A stretch of DNA of 64,000 nucleotides from Tenacibaculum lutimaris. Lineage in GTDB: Bacteria; Bacteroidota; Bacteroidia; Flavobacteriales; Flavobacteriaceae. Shown piece after piece: positions 44,923 through 52,448 of this stretch. The position numbers and the translations under genes were made by a program. The stretch is taken from positions 62,001 to 126,000 of the forward strand of contig NZ_RAQM01000007.1 in the NCBI RefSeq assembly GCF_003610735.1, written 5' to 3'. Under the pieces are notes generated by a model. That model searched no databases. It was not told the DNA's origin and saw only the letters and a program-made list of their open reading frames with translations. Each line of letters begins with the position of its first letter. The stretch's first letter is position 1.

Positions 44923-45513
44923 ATGTTTACCGGAATAATAGAAACTCTTGGAACGGTTAAAGGAATAGAGCGTGAAAAAGAAAATTTACACCTTACAATT
45001 CAAAGTACAATTACCAACGAGTTAAAAATAGATCAAAGTGTGGCTCATAATGGAGTTTGTTTAACAGTAGTAGCAATTAATAATGATGAATATACCGTTA
45101 CAGCAATAAAAGAAACTCTAGATAAAACCAATATAGGTGATTTACAAGTAGGTGAAGAAGTAAATCTTGAAAGAGCTATGAAATTAGGTGCTCGTTTAGA
45201 TGGTCATATCGTTCAAGGGCATGTAGATGGAACAGGTGTTTGTAAAAGTATAGAAGATGCTGATGGAAGCACAGTGTTTACATTTTCATATAACTTTGAT
45301 GGAAGTAATGTAACGATTGAAAAAGGTTCTATTACAATTAACGGAGTGAGCTTAACGGTTGTAAATTCTAAAAAAGATGAATTTAGTGTGGCAATTATTC
45401 CTTATACCTTTGAGCATACTACGTTTAAAAATTTTAAAGTTGGTAGCAAAGTAAACTTAGAGTTTGATGTTATAGGAAAGTATGTTGCTAGACTTTACGG
45501 ATTAAGAGAGTAG
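44923..45513 (+). CDS. ribE: riboflavin synthase alpha chain
   Basis: 196 residues made of two similar lumazine-binding repeats. MFTGIIETLG at the start and the repeated NGVCLTVVAI / NGVSLTVVNS strands, one in each repeat, are typical. It makes riboflavin by dismutation of dimethyl-ribityl-lumazine. Other riboflavin genes are not in the window and no FMN riboswitch is seen upstream. Confidence 0.96.
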   Translation: MFTGIIETLGTVKGIEREKENLHLTIQSTITNELKIDQSVAHNGVCLTVVAINNDEYTVTAIKETLDKTNIGDLQVGEEVNLERAMKLGARLDGHIVQGHVDGTGVCKSIEDADGSTVFTFSYNFDGSNVTIEKGSITINGVSLTVVNSKKDEFSVAIIPYTFEHTTFKNFKVGSKVNLEFDVIGKYVARLYGLRE

Positions 45514-45551
45514 AGTTAGCTTAAAAAACTACATAAAAATTGCGTTAAGAA

Positions 45552-47075
45552 ATGGAATTATTCAAATCTATTGCCTTGTGTTTTTCAGGAGGTGGATATC
45601 GAGCTGCTTGTTTTTCTTTAGGAACATTGTCTTTGTTAGAAAAAGTTGGGTTACTAGAAAATGTAAAAGCAATTTCTACTGTTTCTGGAGGAACAATTAC
45701 GGGAGTTAAATATTCACAATCTCAATTAGAAGGAAAAGATTTTCAAACATTTTTTGAAGAGTATTATCAATGGTTGCACAAAGATGAGTTAGCAGGTAAT
45801 GCGCTTGATCATTTAAGATCTCCTTTAATATGGAATCAACTAGAAAATAAACATAAAAGAAAAAACCCGATTAACGCCTTTGCTATTGAGTATAATAAAT
45901 TTACAAATCATAGAACTTTAGGGGAGGTTCAAGATGCTATTAATGAAGGAGAAACGCATTTAAAAAGAGTCATTTTTAATGCTACGGATTTTGATAGTAC
46001 ACATCAGTTTAGATTTCAAAATATAAAAGGAAATAGAAAAAGGTTTGGAAATGGGAAAGTACATAAGAAGTATAAAGATGTTATTGACGATATTAAGTTA
46101 GGAGATGTGATTGCAGCTTCAACTGCTTTTCCGGGTGGATTTGAACCTATGGGTTTTCCGTACGATTTTAGTTCTAAACATGACGCTTTAGAAGAAATAG
46201 GTTTGATGGATGGAGGAATTGTGGACAATCAAGGAGCTTCTGTGTTTGTGTCGGAAGCAAATGGAGAAAAAGGCGAAGAACACGATATGTACTTTTTGTG
46301 TGATGTTTCTTCACCTTACCCAGGTGAAGGGTTTAAGTTTGCGTCAGATTCAAGGTTTAATAAGTACGTTTCTTATATTTCAAGCGCTTTTACATTATTA
46401 TTTATATTACTAACTACGGTGTTTTTCGGAATGCAAAAGTGGTGGGTGTTGTATACAATTAGTGTAGTTATACTTGCATTTTTAGTTTGTATTCATTTTT
46501 TGTTTTTTTCGCTGTCTAGATTAATGCAAAAGGAAACAGGTATAGATCAAAAATTATACTTACCGCCAAGAAGAGTAGGGTTTTATGTATTAAACAGAGC
46601 AAAATCTTTGATGCGTATGGCAAGTGTGGTTTTTCTTAAAAATGATAGAAGGCAACATGCTAATGCTATTTATAGTACATTTCCCAATAAAACTGTTACG
46701 TCTACCGTGTATGAATTGCGATGTGAAGATGTTTTAGGAAATCAAAGAAATAGACCAGAAAATAAGAAGAACTGGAAAGAAATAGCTGAATTTACAGGAG
46801 AAATAAGTCCTGCTATTATTGAAAACTCTAGAAAGAGTACTTCTTTTGGAACAACTTTATGGTTTACCAAAAAAGATAAAGCAGAAAATATGTTAGATAA
46901 TGTTATTGCTTGTGGTGAATATACCGCATGTTATAATTTATTATCGTATATGATTGTTCAATATGGAAATCAAGTAAAAGAAATGTCTCTTTTTAACGAG
47001 CTAATGCTTTTGTGGAAAGAGTTTCAGGAAAATCCAAAGTTTTTAATAGAACAACGTAAACAAAAAACCTTATAG
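45552..47075 (+). CDS. patatin-like phospholipase with C-terminal membrane helices
   Basis: 507 residues. N-terminal patatin domain with the oxyanion loop SGGGYRA (12-18), nucleophile Ser45 in STVSGGTITG and the catalytic Asp220 in LMDGGIVDNQG. Two close hydrophobic helices (about 280-325) follow, then a cytosolic C-terminal part that has no clear family. It probably hydrolyses membrane lipids. It is followed by a terminator that contains its own stop codon, so it is likely a separate unit from the stress cluster downstream. Confidence 0.87.
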   Translation: MELFKSIALCFSGGGYRAACFSLGTLSLLEKVGLLENVKAISTVSGGTITGVKYSQSQLEGKDFQTFFEEYYQWLHKDELAGNALDHLRSPLIWNQLENKHKRKNPINAFAIEYNKFTNHRTLGEVQDAINEGETHLKRVIFNATDFDSTHQFRFQNIKGNRKRFGNGKVHKKYKDVIDDIKLGDVIAASTAFPGGFEPMGFPYDFSSKHDALEEIGLMDGGIVDNQGASVFVSEANGEKGEEHDMYFLCDVSSPYPGEGFKFASDSRFNKYVSYISSAFTLLFILLTTVFFGMQKWWVLYTISVVILAFLVCIHFLFFSLSRLMQKETGIDQKLYLPPRRVGFYVLNRAKSLMRMASVVFLKNDRRQHANAIYSTFPNKTVTSTVYELRCEDVLGNQRNRPENKKNWKEIAEFTGEISPAIIENSRKSTSFGTTLWFTKKDKAENMLDNVIACGEYTACYNLLSYMIVQYGNQVKEMSLFNELMLLWKEFQENPKFLIEQRKQKTL

Positions 47076-47093
47076 ATCTCTATGAGGTTTTTT
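47062..47093 (+). terminator. terminator overlapping the patatin stop codon
   Basis: AAAAAACCTTATAG / CTATGAGGTTTTTT with an ATCT loop and one G-U pair. The stop TAG (47073-47075) lies in the left arm. Confidence 0.8.
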
Positions 47094-47134
47094 GTTTTAT
47101 GATAAATATCATGGGAATCAACGAGTTATATTCG

Positions 47135-47142
47135 TATCTTTG
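47135..47142 (+). promoter_or_regulatory. -7 promoter box of the stress-like operon
   Basis: TATCTTTG, 24 nt before the ATG at 47167. It is the only good promoter box before the run of six plus-strand genes. Confidence 0.6.
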
Positions 47143-47166
47143 AGAGAATGTATAAAACTACGAGTT

Positions 47167-47553
47167 ATGGATATATCGGTTTTTTTATTAAAATTTTGGG
47201 GCTGGTATTGTATCATTTTCTTTTTTGTATTGAGTTTTAACCCAAAAAGGGTAAAACAAATAGTAGATAATTTAAAAGATGCCCGATTTTTAATTATTCT
47301 TTCGCTTTTTGCAATTATTATAGGGTTACTTAATGTGTTAGCTCATAATATTTGGGAGCCAAACATTAAGTTGTTAGTAACTTTATTTGGTTGGTTAGCC
47401 TTAATTAAAGGAATTATTCTATTTACTTTTCCTAAGCAAACCATTAGCTTATTAAAACAAACCAATTTAAAGTTTATACAGGCATTATATGTCTTACTAT
47501 TTTTTTTAGGGCTGTTCTTGTTAAATGAAGCTTATGGAATTGTGCCTTTTTAA
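47167..47553 (+). CDS. four-helix membrane protein of unknown function
   Basis: 128 residues from ATG 47167. Another ATG at 47148 is in a different frame that closes soon. Four membrane helices (about 6-24, 38-57, 67-87, 103-121). No known domain. First gene of the run that continues with a universal stress protein (18 nt later). Confidence 0.72.
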   Translation: MDISVFLLKFWGWYCIIFFFVLSFNPKRVKQIVDNLKDARFLIILSLFAIIIGLLNVLAHNIWEPNIKLLVTLFGWLALIKGIILFTFPKQTISLLKQTNLKFIQALYVLLFFLGLFLLNEAYGIVPF

Positions 47554-47571
47554 ACTGAATTCTGACCTAAA

Positions 47572-48429
47572 ATGAGAAAAAAGATTTTACTACTAACCGA
47601 TTTTTCAGAAGCGTCATATAATGCAATTGTGTATGCTTTGGAGCTTTTTAGGGCAGAAAGGTGTAGTTTTTATGTGTTAAATGTTTTTAAAACAACATAT
47701 AATTTAATAGAAGACTTGGTTCCTCCAAAACCTGGAGAGAAAGGTTATGATGAACCAAAGAAAAAGTCGTTAGAAGGACTTAATAGAGTATCAAACTTAA
47801 TAGCATCAAAAGAAGAAGGGAATCCTTTTCATGAGTTTGATTATATATCACAAAAAAATAAATCTTTATTGAATGCAGTCGAGGAAATAGTGGAGCAGAA
47901 AGATATAGAAATGGTTATAATGGCTACGAAAGGACTAACTAGCGATAATAGTTCTGTATTTGGAAGTAATGCAATACAGGTGATGGAGAAGATTCGTAAT
48001 TGTCCTGTTTTAGTAGTGCCAAAACAAGCTAAGAAGCAAATACCAAAAGAAATTGTTTTTCCTACGAGTTATAGAACTCATTATAAAAAAAGAGAATTAA
48101 ATTATTTAATAGATATAGTTAGCGCTTGTAACGCTTCTTTAAGAGTGTTGCATATTACTAATAATGGCGATATAGATGAGAATCAAGAAGAGCACAAAGA
48201 GACGTTAAAAGAATACTTTGAAGGAGTAAAACATTCTTTTCACACATTGTCTTGTGTTACTGTATCTACAGCAATAAAGTGTTTTGTTGAAAGTAGAGAT
48301 AGTGATATGGTGGCTTTTGTAAACAAAAAGCACGCGTTTTTTGATACTATATTCTCAAAGCCTTTAGTAAAAGAAATAGGGTACAAGTTAAAAGTACCTG
48401 TATTAGTATTACATGATCTAAGAAATTAA
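47572..48429 (+). CDS. tandem universal stress protein
   Basis: 285 residues with two UspA-like halves (about 1-145 and 158-283). The first half starts KKILLLTDFSEASYNAIVYALELF and has the nucleotide-binding loop in MATKGLTSDNSSVFGSNA, a diverged form of G-x2-G-x9-GS; the second half is more degenerate. Such proteins appear in starvation, oxygen or osmotic stress. It lies between a small membrane protein and the eRF1-like gene. Confidence 0.9.
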   Translation: MRKKILLLTDFSEASYNAIVYALELFRAERCSFYVLNVFKTTYNLIEDLVPPKPGEKGYDEPKKKSLEGLNRVSNLIASKEEGNPFHEFDYISQKNKSLLNAVEEIVEQKDIEMVIMATKGLTSDNSSVFGSNAIQVMEKIRNCPVLVVPKQAKKQIPKEIVFPTSYRTHYKKRELNYLIDIVSACNASLRVLHITNNGDIDENQEEHKETLKEYFEGVKHSFHTLSCVTVSTAIKCFVESRDSDMVAFVNKKHAFFDTIFSKPLVKEIGYKLKVPVLVLHDLRN

Positions 48430-48439
48430 AACGAAAACG

Positions 48440-48850
48440 ATGAAAAATGTAGGTGTTTGGTTAGACAAAGAGAAGGCTTTTGTTGTAACTATTGAAAATG
48501 GAACAGAGGATATGAAAACAATAGAATCTAATATAGAAACATTTCGTATTCATGGAGGTTCAGGAACTCGATTTAAAGGAGGACCACAAGATGTAGTTCA
48601 AGATAGTAAGTATTTGGAAAGAGAAAAGCATCAAACAAAAAAATACTTTAGTGAGCTTGCTGCTGAAGTTGATAATGCTGATTCTCTAGCTATTTTTGGT
48701 CCAGCAGAAACTTTTGAGAAATTTAAAAAAGAGTTAGAAAGTTCGCATAAAGAATTAGATGCTAAAGTTAAAACGGTGAAGAGAGTTGATAGTATGACAG
48801 ACAACCAAGTAAAAGCATTGATTAGAGATTTCTTTAAAGATGAGAACTAG
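48440..48850 (+). CDS. eRF1/Pelota-like domain protein (baeRF-type)
   Basis: 136 residues of the bacterial eRF1-like group, by my reading of the fold: the opening strand MKNVGVWLDKEKAFVVTIENG, the central IFGPAETFEKFKKEL, and the closing DSMTDNQVKALIRDFF are typical of the RNase H-like middle domain of eRF1/Pelota proteins. In eukaryotes and archaea this domain works at the ribosome A site or in rescue. The overlap of 11 bp with the following ATP-cone/nuclease gene implies coupled translation. The family call is by motif memory and needs a profile search. Confidence 0.65.
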   Translation: MKNVGVWLDKEKAFVVTIENGTEDMKTIESNIETFRIHGGSGTRFKGGPQDVVQDSKYLEREKHQTKKYFSELAAEVDNADSLAIFGPAETFEKFKKELESSHKELDAKVKTVKRVDSMTDNQVKALIRDFFKDEN

Positions 48851-49688
48851 TTCTGATAAAATTTCAATAGTAAAGAGTTCTGGAGACGTAGTACAGTTTT
48901 CGGTAACTAAGTTGAAAAAATCTCTAAAACGAACAGGTGCCGATGATGAATTGGTAGCGTATATTTTAGAAACCGTTCAAGATGAATTGTATGAAGGAAT
49001 AACCACAAAAGAAATTTATAATAGAGCTTTTGCTTTGTTAAAGAAAAAAAAGAACGTGTTTGCTTCTAAGTATAAGTTAAAGAAAGCAATATATGAGTTA
49101 GGGCCTACAGGTTTTCCTTTTGAACATTTTATAGGAGCGATTTTAAAGTACTCAGGTTATAAGGTGGCGGTAGGAGAAATTTTACAAGGTGAATGTGTAC
49201 AACACGAAGTAGATGTTGTTGCGCATAAAAATAATGAAACCACTGTTATAGAGTGTAAATTTCATAGTGAGCAAGGTCTTGTTTGTAACGTTAAGGTTCC
49301 TTTATATGTTCATTCTCGTTATCGCGATGTAAAAAATCATTGGAATACTTTTAAAAAACACGATACAACCTTAACTCAAGGTTGGGTTGTAACGAACACA
49401 CGGTTTACAAAAGATGCAACTCAGTATGGTAACTGTGCAGGGTTATACTTGTTAAGTTGGGATTATCCTGTAGAAAATAGTTTAAAAGATATAATTGATC
49501 GTTTAGGGCTATACCCTATCACAGTTTCAACTTTGCTTACAAAAAGAGAAAAGCAGTTTTTATTAAATAGAGATGTGGTGTTGTGTAGAGAGTTGATAAA
49601 AGACAGCTTTTATTTAGATCATTTAGGGGTTTCAGATACTAGAAAGAAAAGAATTCTTGCAGAAATACAACAATTGTGTAACGCTTAA
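48840..49688 (+). CDS. ATP-cone / Mrr-like restriction endonuclease fusion
   Basis: 282 residues. N-terminal ATP-cone (about 7-95): IVKSSGDVVQFSVTKLKKSL and YKLKKAIYELGPTGFPFEHF, the ATP/dATP-binding regulatory domain known from ribonucleotide reductase. Then a PD-(D/E)xK nuclease domain of the Mrr type (about 98-230) with Asp125 in QHEVDVVA and Glu138/Lys140 in VIECK, plus the Gln/Trp segment LTQGWVVTNTRFT. The C-terminal 50 residues are helical. A nuclease switched by adenine nucleotides is implied. No methylase partner is nearby, so it is not a classical restriction system. Confidence 0.85.
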   Translation: MRTSSDKISIVKSSGDVVQFSVTKLKKSLKRTGADDELVAYILETVQDELYEGITTKEIYNRAFALLKKKKNVFASKYKLKKAIYELGPTGFPFEHFIGAILKYSGYKVAVGEILQGECVQHEVDVVAHKNNETTVIECKFHSEQGLVCNVKVPLYVHSRYRDVKNHWNTFKKHDTTLTQGWVVTNTRFTKDATQYGNCAGLYLLSWDYPVENSLKDIIDRLGLYPITVSTLLTKREKQFLLNRDVVLCRELIKDSFYLDHLGVSDTRKKRILAEIQQLCNA

Positions 49689-49696
49689 AACAAGTA

Positions 49697-51073
49697 ATGA
49701 TGCTTAATTTTGCTAAAGTTCATTTTTTAGGAGCAGCAGGTACAGTTACAGGATCTAAATTTTTGCTTGAAGCATACAGTAAGAAAATTTTGATTGATTG
49801 CGGTATGTTTCAAGGACTCAAAGAGCTTAGAGAGTTAAATTGGAAAGAGCTTCCTATAGATGTAGATCAAATCGATATAGTGCTATTAACGCATGGACAT
49901 TTAGACCATGTGGGTTTTTTACCAAGATTATATAGACAAGGATTTAGAGGAAAAATTATTGGAACAGCTCCTACTTTAGCAATTGCAGGGATTATTTTAA
50001 AAGATAGTGCAAAAATTCACGAAGAAGAAGCAGAAAAAGCAGCTGTAGAACATTATAGCAAACACAATCCTGTACTTCCTTTTTATACAATTGTTGAAGC
50101 TGAAAAAACAATAACCTTATTTGAAGCTGTAGAGGAGGGAGAATGGATTCCTTTTTCAGATAAAATATCATATAGATTTCAATATAACGGACATATTATA
50201 GGAGCAACTTTTATAGAATTAGATATTGATAAAAAGCGATTTGTGTTTTCTGGAGATGTAGGAAGAGTGAATGATTATTTGTTAGAAAAACCAAAAAAAC
50301 CTGAGTGGGCAGATTATCTTTTTTTAGAAAGTACGTATGGTCATAAACTGCATCCCACAGAAGATTTAGAAGAAATTTTATCAGAAGTAATTAAAGAAAC
50401 CATTGTACAGAAAGGAAATTTAATTATTCCTAGTTTTGCCGTTGAACGTTTGCAAATGTTAATGTATGTTTTATGGAAGCTGTATAAGAAAAATAGAATT
50501 CCAAACATTCCCATTTTTGTAGATAGTCCTATGGGAAATAATGTTTTAGAGGTTTTTAAACGATATCCGCAATGGCATAAATTACCAATGGATGAATATG
50601 CAGCGATGTGTAACCACGTTAATATTGTAGAATCGTATAGAGAAACTTGGGAAACAATTGATAACCCTAGGTCTAAGATAATAATAGCAGGAAGCGGTAT
50701 GGTAACTGGTGGTAGGGTTTTAACTTACTTACAACAGATGATTGATGATCCTACTACAACGATTTTGTTGGTTGGGTATCAAGCAGAAGGAACTAGAGGT
50801 AGGCAATTACAAGAAGGATGTCATGAAGTAAAGTTTTTTGGACGATATTTTCCTGTAAAGGCAAGAGTTAAAAGTATAGAAAGTTTATCTGCTCATGCAG
50901 ATCAGAATGATTTGTTAGATTGGTTAAGTGAGATAAAAAATATACCTGAAGAAGTATTTCTTATACACGGAGAACAAACCGCTTTAGATGCTTTTAGGGT
51001 GAAAATACAAAAAGAGAAAAATTGGAATGTTTGTATTCCAAAATTACATGCTATAAAAGAGTTAATGATATAA
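49697..51073 (+). CDS. beta-CASP metallo-beta-lactamase RNase (Ysh1-like)
   Basis: 458 residues with the MBL motif LTHGHLDHVGF (His66, His68, Asp70, His71), further ligands in FSGDVGR and a beta-CASP domain (PSFAVERLQMLMYVLW, IIIAGSGMVTGGR) ending in SLSAHADQNDLLDW and IHGEQTALDAF. This group processes RNA, as CPSF73/Ysh1 and its bacterial relatives do. It follows the ATP-cone nuclease gene by 8 nt. Confidence 0.93.
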   Translation: MMLNFAKVHFLGAAGTVTGSKFLLEAYSKKILIDCGMFQGLKELRELNWKELPIDVDQIDIVLLTHGHLDHVGFLPRLYRQGFRGKIIGTAPTLAIAGIILKDSAKIHEEEAEKAAVEHYSKHNPVLPFYTIVEAEKTITLFEAVEEGEWIPFSDKISYRFQYNGHIIGATFIELDIDKKRFVFSGDVGRVNDYLLEKPKKPEWADYLFLESTYGHKLHPTEDLEEILSEVIKETIVQKGNLIIPSFAVERLQMLMYVLWKLYKKNRIPNIPIFVDSPMGNNVLEVFKRYPQWHKLPMDEYAAMCNHVNIVESYRETWETIDNPRSKIIIAGSGMVTGGRVLTYLQQMIDDPTTTILLVGYQAEGTRGRQLQEGCHEVKFFGRYFPVKARVKSIESLSAHADQNDLLDWLSEIKNIPEEVFLIHGEQTALDAFRVKIQKEKNWNVCIPKLHAIKELMI

Positions 51074-51104
51074 AACGAAATGTTTAATCGTAAAAGCTAG
51101 CTCA

Positions 51105-51542
51105 ATGAAAACAACAAACACACATTTAAAATATGTTGAGTGGTTGAGTGCAGAAGATATGCATTCAACTTCAAAACAATGGCTGTCTGAACTTTCTTTT
51201 TTGAAAGATGAACAACTCTTTTTTGAAGATTTAATTCGAAAATATATTTTTGAATTAATAGCTCCTGATCAGTTTAAGAAAACAACTAAAATAGTTGAAG
51301 ACTTAGGGTTTTCTAGAAAAAAAACAGACGAGTTAATCAAGCTTGTAGAGGCTCATGAAAGAGGTTTAGAGATAATGGTAGATGGAGTAGATCAAGTTAT
51401 AGAGGAAGAGGTGTACAAAAATGAACACAAAAGATTAATTATTGAAGTAAGTGAGTTTTTAGAAGGGTATCGTAAGTTAAAAGAAACTCTTTTTAATACT
51501 GTAAAAGAGATTGCCAAATCAGACAAAAAAAGAATTGAGTAA
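51105..51542 (+). CDS. helical protein of unknown function in the stress cluster
   Basis: 145 residues, mostly alpha-helical and charged, with heptad-like stretches (about 55-90 and 100-140). It has no recognisable family. It lies 31 nt after the beta-CASP RNase and is the last gene before a bidirectional terminator. Confidence 0.7.
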   Translation: MKTTNTHLKYVEWLSAEDMHSTSKQWLSELSFLKDEQLFFEDLIRKYIFELIAPDQFKKTTKIVEDLGFSRKKTDELIKLVEAHERGLEIMVDGVDQVIEEEVYKNEHKRLIIEVSEFLEGYRKLKETLFNTVKEIAKSDKKRIE

Positions 51543-51547
51543 TAAAA

Positions 51548-51575
51548 GCGGAGCTAGTTACTAGCTCCACTTTTT
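51548..51575. terminator. bidirectional terminator between the two stress operons
   Basis: Perfect stem GGAGCTAGT / ACTAGCTCC with a single-base centre, flanked by an A-rich and a T-rich run; separates the convergent units. Confidence 0.88.
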
Positions 51576-51578
51576 ATT

Positions 51579-52445
51579 TTATGAGGTAATATAACGTTTA
51601 ACTACCCATAAAGGTACATGTAAATCTTGTGTAAATAACTCTTCAGTAACACTTCCTACTAAAAGAGAAGTAAAGTTATTGTGTCCTTTATCGGCAACAA
51701 ATAAAATATCTGTTTTGTTTTTTTCGGCAATAGCTCTAATTTTTTCAGGAATACTATCTTCACCAGCAGACGCTTTTAGAGTTTCAATTTGTTGATTTTT
51801 TGTTTTTTGAAGTAATTTTTCAAATTGTTGATCAACGTGTTTTTCTACTTTTTCTCGAGCTTTATCAATTTTTATGTAAGGAAAAAATAACTGAGGTATT
51901 TTAAAAACATTAAGTGCTTTTAAAGTAGATTTTTGTTTTGAACTCATGTCTGAAGCAGTATGAAATGCTTTTAGTGAGGCTGATGAAAAATCAGTAGCTA
52001 CCATAAGATTTTCAGGGTTTAGGTTTGCTTCTTTAGGAATTAAAAGCACGTTACATTTTGCCATGCGTAATAACTTTCCTGAAACCGAACCAGATCCTTT
52101 ATATGTATTTTTGTTACCTACAATAATTAAATTAGTGTGGTATTTATTAGCAACGTAGCTAATTAAACTTTCAGTATAAGCATCGTCTGAAACTAATAGC
52201 TCATAGTTGCAATCAGTATTAAAATATTTACCTATGCTGTTTTCAAGCTCTTCTTCTATAATTTCTTCAATGTTAATGTTTTCCAGCTGTTCAGAAAACA
52301 AGTTGCTTATTTCATATTTTTTTACATTATGAATAAAATATACGTTTTCTGTTCCGTAATTTTTAGCCAGCATGCTACAATATTTAATTAGCGTGATGTC
52401 TAATTCAGATAAATCTAAGGCTACAAGTATGTTTTTTATCTTCAT
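51579..52445 (-). CDS. tandem universal stress protein
   Basis: 288 residues, two UspA-like halves (about 1-140 and 150-286). The first begins IKNILVALDLSELDITLIKYC and contains NLIIVGNKNTYKGSGSVSGKLLR; the second has NLMVATDFSSASLKAF and DILFVADKGHNNFTSLLVGSVTEEL, closer to the ATP-binding loop. It lies 3 nt after the BCCT transporter gene, suggesting that it senses the state controlling that transporter. Confidence 0.92.
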   Translation of the reverse strand: MKIKNILVALDLSELDITLIKYCSMLAKNYGTENVYFIHNVKKYEISNLFSEQLENINIEEIIEEELENSIGKYFNTDCNYELLVSDDAYTESLISYVANKYHTNLIIVGNKNTYKGSGSVSGKLLRMAKCNVLLIPKEANLNPENLMVATDFSSASLKAFHTASDMSSKQKSTLKALNVFKIPQLFFPYIKIDKAREKVEKHVDQQFEKLLQKTKNQQIETLKASAGEDSIPEKIRAIAEKNKTDILFVADKGHNNFTSLLVGSVTEELFTQDLHVPLWVVKRYITS

Positions 52446-52448
52446 AAT

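Noticed and set aside
48840..49688. Type IV or type I restriction system
   Set aside because: No methyltransferase, specificity subunit or translocase lies nearby, and the neighbours are RNA-related and stress genes.
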